This document shows, in pieces, positions 33,587-41,768 of a stretch of 64,000 nucleotides of DNA. A program made the position numbers and the translations under genes. This DNA comes from Bacillota bacterium (GTDB taxonomy: Bacteria > Bacillota > Clostridia > Acetivibrionales > DSM-27016), in assembly GCA_023390115.1 (NCBI GenBank), contig JAEWDM010000040.1:310001-374000 (forward strand), in the 5' to 3' direction. Position 1 is the first letter of the stretch, and every line of letters starts with the position of its first letter. The notes beneath the pieces were generated by a model that had not been told where the DNA came from, made no database searches, and saw only the letters and a program-made list of their open reading frames with translations.

Positions 33587-34867
33587 ATGAAGGGTATTTA
33601 CAGCGAAGATATTGTAAACGCAGGCTATGAGCGCGCAAAGGAAGTATATGCGGAGTTTGGAGTTGATACTGAGGAAGTTTTTAAAAGCATGAAAGATATT
33701 CCCGTTTCGCTGCACTGCTGGCAGGGAGATGATGTAAGCGGCTTTGAAGCCGGAGCAGACGGGATCAGCGGGGGAGGAATTATGGCTACGGGAAATTATC
33801 CCGGAAGAGCCAGAAACGGGGAAGAGCTGCGGCAGGATTTGGATAAGGCACTCAGTCTTATACCGGGGAAGCACCGTATAAACCTCCATTCCATTTACGC
33901 GGAAACAGACGGTAAGGCGGTTGAGAGGGATCAGCTGTCGGTTGAGCATTTCAAAGGATGGATTGATTGGGCAAAGAAAAACGGACTGGGACTTGACTTT
34001 AATCCATCCTTTTTCTCTCACAAAATGGCTGATGCGGGCTATACCTTATCAAGCAAGGACAAGGAAATCCGCGAATTCTGGATACGCCACGGAAAGAAAA
34101 GCCGTGAAATTGCCGCGGCAATAGGGAAGGAGCTTGGAACACCGTGTGTTAATAATATATGGATACCGGACGGCTCTAAGGATCTTACCGCGGACCGGGC
34201 AGGCTACAGGAGGATTTTAAAGGATTCTCTGGATGAGGTGCTTAAAGAGAAATACGACAAAAAATATCTTGTCGACACAGTAGAATGCAAGCTGTTTGGG
34301 ATTGGCTCGGAGAGCTATGTAGTCGGCTCGCATGAGTTTTATATGTCCTATGCCATGAAAAATAACGTAACCCTTTGCCTGGACGCGGGGCATTTTCATC
34401 CCACGGAGTTTATTTCGGATAAAATTTCATCTGTGCTCACGTTCTCGGAAGAGGTTTTGCTGCATGTAAGCAGGGGCGTGCGCTGGGACAGCGACCATGT
34501 GGTTATTTTAAATGATGAGCTTATGGCTATTGCACAGGAGGTTAAAAGATGCAATGCCTATGGGCGCATACATTTCGGCCTGGATTTCTTTGATGCAAGC
34601 ATAAACAGGATAACCGCGTGGGTTACGGGCACAAGAGCCGCGCTTAAGGCTATAATGCTGTCATTGCTGGAGCCTACGGAAATGCTTGTTGAGGCGGAGG
34701 AAAAGGGAGACTTAGGAGGCAGGCTTGCTTTAATGGAGGAATTGAAATCCCTGCCCTTTGGTGCTGTTTGGGATAAGTATTGCCAGAATGAAGGAGTGCC
34801 GGTGGGCGCAGGCTGGCTGGACAGCGTAAGCCGGTATGAGAAATCCGTATTGATTAACAGAAAGTAA
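33587..34867 (+). CDS. rhaA: L-rhamnose isomerase
   Basis: A 426-residue TIM-barrel enzyme interconverting L-rhamnose and L-rhamnulose, with Mn2+. Family landmarks are PVSLHCWQGDDVSGFE near residue 40, NFNPS-type LDFNPSFFSHKMAD, the metal-binding CLDAGHFHPTE near 265 and WDSDHVV near 300. Length matches RhaA. Cotranscribed with rhaB and the downstream aldolase. GGGAGG precedes the ATG. Confidence 0.95.
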   Translation: MKGIYSEDIVNAGYERAKEVYAEFGVDTEEVFKSMKDIPVSLHCWQGDDVSGFEAGADGISGGGIMATGNYPGRARNGEELRQDLDKALSLIPGKHRINLHSIYAETDGKAVERDQLSVEHFKGWIDWAKKNGLGLDFNPSFFSHKMADAGYTLSSKDKEIREFWIRHGKKSREIAAAIGKELGTPCVNNIWIPDGSKDLTADRAGYRRILKDSLDEVLKEKYDKKYLVDTVECKLFGIGSESYVVGSHEFYMSYAMKNNVTLCLDAGHFHPTEFISDKISSVLTFSEEVLLHVSRGVRWDSDHVVILNDELMAIAQEVKRCNAYGRIHFGLDFFDASINRITAWVTGTRAALKAIMLSLLEPTEMLVEAEEKGDLGGRLALMEELKSLPFGAVWDKYCQNEGVPVGAGWLDSVSRYEKSVLINRK

Positions 34868-34887
34868 TTTGTGGAGGTGGAGAATAT

Positions 34888-35949
34888 ATGTTTGAAAAAG
34901 AGCTGGATGAATTAGAGTATATCTCAAAGGCCGCGGGCATACCTGTGGATTACACCCAGGGAGGAGGAGGAAACACCTCGGCCAAGCTTGACGGGCAGCT
35001 TATGGCTGTTAAGGCCTCCGGATTTAAGCTGAAGCAGATAACTCCCAAAGAGGGGTATGTTGTCGTTAACTATAAGAATATAAAGGATTATTATGAAAAT
35101 GTTGACCTTAAATCGGACGCGGATTTTGAAAAGGAAAGCGTCGAATTTGTAAAAAGCAACATTGTAGAGACCGAAGGGATAAAAACGCTGAGGCCTTCAG
35201 TTGAAGCGGGCTTTCATTCAATACTTAAGAAATTTGTTATACACACCCATTCGGTGTACGCGAACATACTGTGCTGTACAGGGACGGGAAAAGAGACTGT
35301 TGAGAAGATATTTAAGGGAAAAGACTACGGCGTTATATGGATTCCCTATATAAATCCCGGCTTCTGCCTTACCTTGAGGATTAATGAGGAAATAAAAAAG
35401 GCTGTTTCGGAAAGCGGCAGGTTTCCACAGGTTATATTCATGGAGAATCACGGGCTTGTGGTGAGCGGTGACGATGCGAAGGGGACTGTGGAGCTGCACC
35501 GGGAGGTAAACGACACTATAAAGGAATACCTGGGAATAAAGGCCGGCTATCCTGAGGTAAGGATCGAGGCAAGGGAAGGCGGCGGCTTTATGAGCAGGAC
35601 GGCTTACCTGTCGGATTACTTCAAGAGCAATAAGATAGATGCGGATTTCTTTGATAGAACAGTGCTTTATCCTGATCAGCTTGTTTACCTTAACGGAAGC
35701 ATTTCGGTGGACGGAAGCGGCAAAAAGCTTAATATAAATACGTCTTCGGGAGAGATAATATACAATACCGATTCCCCGGAGGAGGCTCAGACTATAGAGG
35801 AAACCCTTCTGGCCTACCTGTATGTTTTAGAGGGAATAAAGAAGAGCGTACTTCCTCTTAAGACAATGTCGCCTAAGGAGATTGATTTTATAAAAAACTG
35901 GGAGAGCGAAGCGTACAGGAAGAGCCTTGTAAAAAGCCTGTCAAAATGA
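34888..35949 (+). CDS. Class II aldolase, probable rhamnulose-1-phosphate aldolase of RhaE type
   Basis: A 353-residue class II aldolase/adducin-fold protein, longer than classical RhaD (about 270) and resembling the aldolase half of the fused RhaE aldolase-dehydrogenase. It has the Gly-rich GGGGNTSAK phosphate loop near residue 28, metal ligands in IHTHSVYAN and FMENHGLV, and an extra C-terminal part of about 100 residues. Third gene of the rhaB-rhaA cluster, where no other aldolase is encoded, so it probably yields DHAP and L-lactaldehyde. Function is from position plus fold. Confidence 0.8.
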   Translation: MFEKELDELEYISKAAGIPVDYTQGGGGNTSAKLDGQLMAVKASGFKLKQITPKEGYVVVNYKNIKDYYENVDLKSDADFEKESVEFVKSNIVETEGIKTLRPSVEAGFHSILKKFVIHTHSVYANILCCTGTGKETVEKIFKGKDYGVIWIPYINPGFCLTLRINEEIKKAVSESGRFPQVIFMENHGLVVSGDDAKGTVELHREVNDTIKEYLGIKAGYPEVRIEAREGGGFMSRTAYLSDYFKSNKIDADFFDRTVLYPDQLVYLNGSISVDGSGKKLNINTSSGEIIYNTDSPEEAQTIEETLLAYLYVLEGIKKSVLPLKTMSPKEIDFIKNWESEAYRKSLVKSLSK

Positions 35950-35989
35950 CGTGGCGGTAAAACTGTTTTAATTTATTTCAACATTCCTC

Positions 35990-36018
35990 GTAGGGGCGGT
36001 GCCTGCGTGCCCGCCCGC
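35990..36018. repeat. GC-rich hairpin repeat, copy 2 (right of the aldolase gene)
   Basis: The inverse of the element at 32036-32065: all 26 non-loop bases are identical. A run of T at 36020-36026 follows, so this copy probably doubles as the terminator of the rhamnose operon. Confidence 0.8.
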
Positions 36019-36064
36019 TGTTTTTTGCTATACATTCCGAAAATAATTTTTGGAGGACATTTTC

Positions 36065-36307
36065 ATGTCGGATAAAATAAAGCAGGACATTTCTATCGGC
36101 AAAAATTTGAGAGCGCTTCGTAAGAGTGCAAAGCTATCACAGGAGGAGGCTGCCGCCAAATTGGAGCTGATGGGAATTTCTATAAGCCGGGAGATTATTT
36201 CGCAGATGGAATTAGGCCGCTATAGCGTCAGAGTTAGCGTTCTGTTAGCACTGAAACAGATTTACAAGGTTGATACCTTCGACGAGTTCTTTAAAGGCTT
36301 GAATTGA
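36065..36307 (+). CDS. Small XRE-family helix-turn-helix protein
   Basis: An 80-residue, single-domain DNA-binding protein: a helix-turn-helix of the Cro/CI type spans about 15-70 (LRALRKSAKLSQEEAAAKLELMG, then ISREIISQMELGRYSV). No effector domain is present. The ATG at 36065 has GGAGG 8 bases upstream; the alternative ATG at 36050 does not. A stand-alone gene between the rhamnose cluster and a FadR-type regulator; targets unknown. Confidence 0.82.
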   Translation: MSDKIKQDISIGKNLRALRKSAKLSQEEAAAKLELMGISISREIISQMELGRYSVRVSVLLALKQIYKVDTFDEFFKGLN

Positions 36308-36318
36308 CTCACCCCTGG

Positions 36319-36341
36319 CCCCTCTCTTTTCAAAAGAGGGG
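36319..36341. terminator. Hairpin after the XRE gene
   Basis: CCCCTCT (36319-36325) pairs with AGAGGGG (36335-36341) around a 9-nt loop rich in T and A. No T run follows on the plus strand. It lies between two convergent genes and may end either transcript. A second C-rich stretch follows at 36350. Confidence 0.45.
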
Positions 36342-36427
36342 AATTTATGCCCCTCACTCTGGTTTTTAGACCCGATCTAGGTTAACCTGCATCACATGTT
36401 AAGGTTCAACCAACTGTAAAAAAGCTG

Positions 36428-37216
36428 TCAATCGACAGCAAAAAGCCTGTTGTTCTGCTTTTTAATCCAGGTGGACCAGCTTTCTACAGATACGCTTGCG
36501 GCATAGCCGGCAAGAAAAATATCTCTTTTTTCAATCGCTTCGATAATAAGAGAGTGGCTTTCCTTTGTGGGGTTAACACCCTGGCCTATTTTGTAATTCT
36601 GCAATATAAGAGGCGAAAAGATTTCAAGCACCAGCTTGTATACGTCCTGCATCATCCGGTTTCCGGTAGATTTCGCCAGAGTCTCATGAAACAATATGTC
36701 ATAATGGTGCATGTCGTAGAAGTTATCGGGATGAAGCCTGCAGGTATCGCAAATTATATCATTGATTCTTTTTAATTCCTGTATATCTTCGCTGCTTGCA
36801 TACTTGATGGCAAATTTTACTATCATAAACTCTATGGATTCGCGGAACTCAAAAACCTCACTCCACTTGGCGTCGCCTAAAACCAGCTTGAATAATAAAG
36901 GGCTGTACAGCATTATGTCGTCCGGCTGAGAAATATATGTCCCGTCCCCTCTTTTCACATCCACAAGCATTAACGCCTTGAGATATTTGATTGCTTCACG
37001 CACAGAGGTCCTGCTGACGTTAAGCATGCTGCACAACTCATTCTCAGGCGGCAAACGATCTCCAGCCTTTAAATCACGCGAATATATTTTGCCGGTTATA
37101 AAGCGAACCACCTTATCAACTGTTGACTCCTGTGTTTCAGCTTCGTTGTGATCCGCTACGCTATTTTTATGATCTCCTCCGGAAATGTCATTCATAAACG
37201 AATTTAAAAAGTTCAT
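36428..37216 (-). CDS. FadR/GntR-family transcriptional regulator
   Basis: A 262-residue protein. A variable N-terminal tail (about 1-30) precedes a GntR winged helix (about 32-100, AGDRLPPENELCSMLNVSRTSVREAI) and an all-helical FCD ligand domain (about 115-245) with metal-binding His/Asp residues in HHYDILFHETLAKSTGNR. FCD regulators usually sense organic acids or sugar acids. Divergent from the transketolase operon, which it probably controls through the palindrome at 37432. Confidence 0.9.
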   Translation of the reverse strand: MNFLNSFMNDISGGDHKNSVADHNEAETQESTVDKVVRFITGKIYSRDLKAGDRLPPENELCSMLNVSRTSVREAIKYLKALMLVDVKRGDGTYISQPDDIMLYSPLLFKLVLGDAKWSEVFEFRESIEFMIVKFAIKYASSEDIQELKRINDIICDTCRLHPDNFYDMHHYDILFHETLAKSTGNRMMQDVYKLVLEIFSPLILQNYKIGQGVNPTKESHSLIIEAIEKRDIFLAGYAASVSVESWSTWIKKQNNRLFAVD

Positions 37217-37399
37217 GGTGCAGCACCTGCCTTACCGACTATGTTGAGTTTACTTTATCATATAATAATATTTTACACAATAGATGTATGATGAATATAT
37301 AAAAAACTTCCTTGAAATTTTTGAATTATATAGCACAAACCCTAAAATATGTATTAAATTTAGAGATTTTCGATTAAAAATTTTATTTTTCGATTTATA

Positions 37400-37428
37400 T
37401 TGACATTAAATTCAGTTTGTACTATAGT
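37400..37428 (+). promoter_or_regulatory. Sigma-A promoter of the 12-kb transketolase-rhamnosidase operon
   Basis: TTGACA (37400-37405), a 17-bp spacer and TATAGT (37423-37428) form a near-consensus promoter. The start would be near 37435. The remaining 320-bp divergent region is AT-rich; a weak minus-strand promoter for the regulator gene may lie near 37245-37275. Confidence 0.87.
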
Positions 37429-37431
37429 TAG

Positions 37432-37448
37432 TTATGTAACAAACATAA
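37432..37448. promoter_or_regulatory. Probable operator at the transcription start
   Basis: The inverted repeat TTATGT-AACAA-ACATAA has perfect 6-bp arms and covers the predicted transcription start. The divergent FadR-type regulator is the obvious candidate to bind it and repress the operon. Confidence 0.6.
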
Positions 37449-37536
37449 TACGTCTGACGAAATCATCAATAGGTTCTTATTAATTGCAAAATAAAATTTA
37501 CAATAGAATAATTTATCAATTGGGAGGAAAATCATA

Positions 37537-38373
37537 ATGGTTTATAAGTCGGAAGCACCGGAGCAATTGCAAATTATTGCGGACAGCCTGCGCCTGGATG
37601 TTGTCAGGATGGTTCATCATGCAGGCGACGGGCATCCCGGGCCTGCGCTGTCATGTGCCGATATAATCGCTTATTTGTATTTCAATGAAATGAACATAAG
37701 ACCGGAAGAGCCCCGGTGGGAGGAACGCGACCGCTTTATACTGTCAAAAGGACATGCTTGTACAGTTCTCTATGCGGCGCTTGCGGAGAGGGGATATTTT
37801 CCTAAGGAAGAGCTGTCGGGATTAAGAAGCCTTAACTCTATCCTTCAAGGGCATCCCACCATGCAAAAAACTCCCGGCATAGACATGACATCCGGATCGC
37901 TTGGAAACGGGTTGCCCATAGCCGTAGGAATGGCTATTGCTGCCAGAAGCAAGCATAAATCCTATCACACATACGTGCTGATTGGAGACGGAGAGCTGGA
38001 AGAGGGCGTGGTATGGGAAGCCGTAATGTGCGCAAAAAGATACGGGCTGTCAAACCTCACGGCTATTGTTGATAACAACGGCTGGCAAAGCGGAGGCAGG
38101 CTGGAGGAGTGCTCCGGCATTCTCCCGATAAAGGAGAAGTGGGAAGCCTTCGGATGGCATGTGCAGGAAATAGACGGGCATAATTTTGATGATATTGCGG
38201 AAGCTTTCAAGGCAGCTAAAGCGGAAGAACAGGCTCCCAGCGTAATCATAGCCAGGACCGTAAAAGGGAAGGGCCTTGATTTTATGGAAAACGACAACTC
38301 ATGGCACAAGCGCGTGCCCAGTGATGAGCAGCTGGCAATTGCATTGGAAGTGTTGGGAGGGAAGAAATTATGA
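37537..38373 (+). CDS. Split transketolase, N-terminal (ThDP-binding) subunit, first pair
   Basis: A 278-residue protein equal to the N-terminal half of transketolase. It has GHPGPALSCADI near residue 32, SKGHACTVLYAAL near 70, GSLGNGLPIAVGMA near 117 and the ThDP motif GDGELEEGVVWEA ending in VDNNG. It pairs with the C-terminal subunit, whose start overlaps its stop by 4 bp. Split transketolases often serve special sugar phosphates; the position in a sugar-catabolic operon suggests a dedicated substrate. GGGAGG precedes the ATG. Confidence 0.93.
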   Translation: MVYKSEAPEQLQIIADSLRLDVVRMVHHAGDGHPGPALSCADIIAYLYFNEMNIRPEEPRWEERDRFILSKGHACTVLYAALAERGYFPKEELSGLRSLNSILQGHPTMQKTPGIDMTSGSLGNGLPIAVGMAIAARSKHKSYHTYVLIGDGELEEGVVWEAVMCAKRYGLSNLTAIVDNNGWQSGGRLEECSGILPIKEKWEAFGWHVQEIDGHNFDDIAEAFKAAKAEEQAPSVIIARTVKGKGLDFMENDNSWHKRVPSDEQLAIALEVLGGKKL

Positions 38374-39317
38374 GTTCATTTTCAGGATCAAGAGAAGCAT
38401 TTACACAGGCATTGATAGATATGTCCGAAAAGGATGAGAGAACGGTATTTATAAGCTCGGATTCGCTGAAAGCAATGCGCGCGGTTCCGTTTGAGCAGAG
38501 GTTTCCGGACAGGTATATAGAGGTGGGAATTGCGGAGCAGAGTGCCGTTGATGTAGCTGCAGGATTGGCAAGCTGCGGCATGATTCCTTTTGTAGGTACA
38601 TATGCCGGATTTATTACCATGAGAGCATGTGAGCAATTGCGGACCTTTGTTGCCTATACAGGTATGAACGTGAAATTTGCGGCTATAAACGGCGGACTTT
38701 TAGGGGGAGAAAGGGAGGGAGTAACGCACCAGTTTTTTGAGGATCTCGGCATAGTCCGCTCTATACCGGGAATTACAGTGCTGACGCCGGCCGACCAGTA
38801 TCAGGTCTACGGAGCGGTCAGGAAGTCGGTTGAGATAGAGGGCCCTGTTTATATCCGCTGTGCAAGCGGAAGGGAGCCGGTGGTATATACTCCCGACATA
38901 CCGTTTACCTTCGGTAAAAACAGGCTGGTGCGTGAGTATGGGCATGATGTTGCAGTGTTTTCTTCAGGGTTCATACTGGACAAGGCTATTGAGGCTGTTG
39001 ACCTGCTCCACAGCCAGGGCATAGAGGCTACCCTTGTGGATGTGTCCACGCTGAAGCCTCTGGATGTCGAAGGCACGGTAAAAGTCCTTTCAGATTGCGG
39101 GGCGGCAGTGACAATAGAAGACCACAATATAATCGGAGGTCTGGCGAGTGCCATAGCTGAGACGTCCGCAAGGAGCTGTCCGGTGCCTGTTGAGTATGTG
39201 GGGCTTATGGACAAATTCCCGGAGTCGGGAGAAGCAAGCTCGCTGCTTGATAAGTATGAAATATCCCCCGGAGCAGTGATTAAGGCTGTAGCCAGAGTAT
39301 TGGGCAGAAAAAAATAA
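38370..39317 (+). CDS. Split transketolase, C-terminal subunit, first pair
   Basis: A 315-residue protein with the pyrimidine-binding domain (FIEVGIAEQ-type segment YIEVGIAEQSAVDVAAGLA near 50; the Glu activates ThDP) and the C-terminal transketolase domain (about 190-305, VDVSTLKPLD). GVTHQFFEDLG and GPVYIRCA are further landmarks. It forms the active enzyme with the preceding subunit (ATGA overlap). Confidence 0.93.
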   Translation: MSSFSGSREAFTQALIDMSEKDERTVFISSDSLKAMRAVPFEQRFPDRYIEVGIAEQSAVDVAAGLASCGMIPFVGTYAGFITMRACEQLRTFVAYTGMNVKFAAINGGLLGGEREGVTHQFFEDLGIVRSIPGITVLTPADQYQVYGAVRKSVEIEGPVYIRCASGREPVVYTPDIPFTFGKNRLVREYGHDVAVFSSGFILDKAIEAVDLLHSQGIEATLVDVSTLKPLDVEGTVKVLSDCGAAVTIEDHNIIGGLASAIAETSARSCPVPVEYVGLMDKFPESGEASSLLDKYEISPGAVIKAVARVLGRKK

Positions 39318-39333
39318 TAGGAGATGCAAAATT

Positions 39334-40197
39334 ATGAATAACAAGCTTAAAATAACTGTAATAGGTGCAGGCGGAAAGATGGGAACGAGGGTAACCAATA
39401 ACCTGGCTAAGCATCCGGATGAAATTGAATTGTATTTCGTAGAAAACAGTCCTTCGGGGATTGAGGGCGTAAAGAGCAGGGGCTTTAGCACTACCGATAT
39501 GGAGCTGGCTCTTCCCTCAGCGGACATAACCGTTCTGGCTGTTCCCGATACACTGATTAAGGTTGTTTCCAAAGAGGTGACTCCAAAGCTTAAAAAAGGC
39601 TCCGCACTTATTATATTAGACCCCGCGGCCGCAGTAGCACGGGAGCTTACAATGCGTAACGACTGTACCTTTGCCGTGGCTCATCCCTGCCACCCCAGCT
39701 ATTTTCTTGATCAGGACACCTATGAAGCAAGGCATGACTATTTCGGAGGCCTTGGGGGGAAGCAGGATATAGTTGTCGCAAAAATACAGGGGCAAGAGGA
39801 TGTATTCCAAAGCGCGCGTAAAGTTGCCGAGATTATGTTTGAGCCCGTAGTAAACAGTTATGTACTTGATGTAAGAGATATAGCATTTTTAGAGCCCACA
39901 CTGGTTGAGCTTCTCGGCGCAACCTGTTTAAATGCAATGGCTGAAACAGTCAGAGAGGCAAAAAGACGTGGAATACCTGAACAGGCCGCGATATCATTTC
40001 TTGCGGGACATATATATAATCTTACGGCAAATTTTCTTGGATTTCTCGGGAATACAAAGGTGTCCGATGCATGCCAGGTAGCAATGGATATAGGCGGCAG
40101 GCTGGTGCTGAGAGAGGATTGGAAAAAAATATGGAAGGATGAGGTGCTGGACAAGGTTATCGGCACCATGCTCCATCCTGAAAATCCTCAAATATAA
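39334..40197 (+). CDS. Phosphogluconate-dehydrogenase-like NAD(P) enzyme, possibly ApnO-like
   Basis: A 287-residue protein with an N-terminal Rossmann fold (VIGAGGKMGTRVTNNL) and an all-helical C-terminal domain resembling the phosphogluconate-dehydrogenase C-terminal family. AHPCHPSYFLDQ and the downstream region with AETVREAKRRGIPEQAAISFLAGH are distinctive and unlike true 6-phosphogluconate dehydrogenase. To my knowledge D-apionate oxidoisomerase belongs to this kind of family, so a branched sugar acid is a possible substrate. Sixteen bp after the transketolase pair and before an importer. GGAG lies before the ATG. Confidence 0.75.
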   Translation: MNNKLKITVIGAGGKMGTRVTNNLAKHPDEIELYFVENSPSGIEGVKSRGFSTTDMELALPSADITVLAVPDTLIKVVSKEVTPKLKKGSALIILDPAAAVARELTMRNDCTFAVAHPCHPSYFLDQDTYEARHDYFGGLGGKQDIVVAKIQGQEDVFQSARKVAEIMFEPVVNSYVLDVRDIAFLEPTLVELLGATCLNAMAETVREAKRRGIPEQAAISFLAGHIYNLTANFLGFLGNTKVSDACQVAMDIGGRLVLREDWKKIWKDEVLDKVIGTMLHPENPQI

Positions 40198-40287
40198 AAA
40201 GCTGTTAATTGATCTGACGGGATATACAAAGCTATATGCTTTGATAGATTAAAAATCCAAACCCCTAAAAACGAAAGGAGAAAGAAA

Positions 40288-41634
40288 ATGAAAAAAAAGT
40301 TTTTAGTCTTATGCTTGGCCCTGGTAATGTTAACGTCAATATTTGCCGGCTGTGGCGGCAGTGAAAGCGGGACAGATCAGGGATCTTCAACGACATCCTC
40401 AGATGCGGCAGGAGCGGAAAAGTTCAAGTCCAGAAGCATTAAATTTTTGTCAGTATGGCCCGCAGACGATAAGGCAGCTTCCGGCTATATTATCAATGAA
40501 TTGTCCAGGCAGTATGGCGAAACGGTAGAGGGTTTCGAGCTTGACTATGAATATGTGGGTGTCGACCAGCTTGAGCAGAAGGTGAAAATTCTTACCTCCA
40601 GCGATGACCTCCCGGAGATAACAACCTATGAGTCAGGCGTAAGGCTTATACCTCTCATTGAGGCAGGCAAAATACTGGATGTGGAAAAAACCTTTACTGA
40701 GCTTGGAATCATGGATGTTTTTGAAGACAGCGCAGTAAGCCTTCTTAAGGGTCTTATAGACAACAGGGGACTTTATGGGGCTCCGCTGGGAATGAACGTA
40801 GAAGGCTTCTGGTACAATAAGGCCCTTTTTGAAAAGGCAGGTATCGCCGAGGCTCCGGAGACATGGGACGAGCTGCTTGCAGCGTGTGAGAAGCTTAAAT
40901 CGGCGGGAATTGTGCCTATTGTTCAGGGAGGCAGCAACCAATGGCCCATGACAAGAGTGCTCAATGCCTACATGGTCCGCAGCATAGGGCTTAATGCAGT
41001 TGGGGATGCAGTAAACGGCAAGACTCATTTTACCGATCCTGAATACGTGGCGGCAGCAAAGATGTTTCAGGATATGGCAAAAAATAAATATTTTGTAGAA
41101 GGAATGAATACCATTGATACAGGTACGGCAACATCTATGCTGATGAATGGACAGGCAGCCATGAACTACAATGGATCGTGGCAGATTGCATACCTGAATT
41201 CAGAGGACAACAAGGCGGGCCCGGAGGGAATAGGCTTCTTCAACATTCCCGTTGTAAATGACACAAGCACTCTTAATGATTATTCACAAAACTGCGGTAA
41301 CATACTCATGTTCTCATCAAAGAAGTATGACGAGGCAGTGGGTGACTGGATGAAGTTTGTGTTCAGCAGGGCAGGAGATTACGCAATACAGGAGCAGGGA
41401 TCATTTAAGGGCTATAAAATCAGCAAAATGCCCGAGGATGCCAGCTACTACACTAAGATTGTAGGAGATGCAATGTCATCGGCACAGAATGCTTTCCTTT
41501 GGTTTGAGGCGAAAATGGATGGCGAAACCTCAACGCTTGCCCAGAATACCATTGCAAGGCTGTATACAGGAGAAATTACGCCCGAGCAATATATGCAGAT
41601 ACTTGAGGAATCTGCTGCAAAGTCCAGGAAATAG
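40288..41634 (+). CDS. Sugar-binding lipoprotein, second importer
   Basis: A 448-residue family 1 solute-binding protein with a lipoprotein signal ending in FAGC, a Ser/Thr/Gly linker and a two-lobe ligand domain. AAAGGAG precedes the ATG. A short hairpin, CAAAGC/GCTTTG (40227-40243), lies in the 90-bp leader. It feeds the permeases at 41769-43500; cargo presumably a rhamnose-containing oligosaccharide, by the GH78 gene that follows. Confidence 0.92.
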   Translation: MKKKFLVLCLALVMLTSIFAGCGGSESGTDQGSSTTSSDAAGAEKFKSRSIKFLSVWPADDKAASGYIINELSRQYGETVEGFELDYEYVGVDQLEQKVKILTSSDDLPEITTYESGVRLIPLIEAGKILDVEKTFTELGIMDVFEDSAVSLLKGLIDNRGLYGAPLGMNVEGFWYNKALFEKAGIAEAPETWDELLAACEKLKSAGIVPIVQGGSNQWPMTRVLNAYMVRSIGLNAVGDAVNGKTHFTDPEYVAAAKMFQDMAKNKYFVEGMNTIDTGTATSMLMNGQAAMNYNGSWQIAYLNSEDNKAGPEGIGFFNIPVVNDTSTLNDYSQNCGNILMFSSKKYDEAVGDWMKFVFSRAGDYAIQEQGSFKGYKISKMPEDASYYTKIVGDAMSSAQNAFLWFEAKMDGETSTLAQNTIARLYTGEITPEQYMQILEESAAKSRK

Positions 41635-41651
41635 AATTTCCGGTATGGGAT

Positions 41652-41677
41652 GGAAAGGCGCCGGAAGGCTCCTTTCC
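41652..41677 (+). terminator. Hairpin between binding-protein and permease genes
   Basis: GGAAAGG (41652-41658) pairs with CCTTTCC (41671-41677). It lacks a clean T run, so it likely acts as a partial terminator or 3'-end stabiliser, giving more binding protein than permease mRNA, a known feature of importer operons. Confidence 0.5.
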
Positions 41678-41768
41678 TCCTGATTTTAAACAATTATTGT
41701 TGTATACCCGGACAGCATCCCGCAGAGATTTGACTCTTTTTGGGACTGACAAAGAAGGAGGAAGTATT

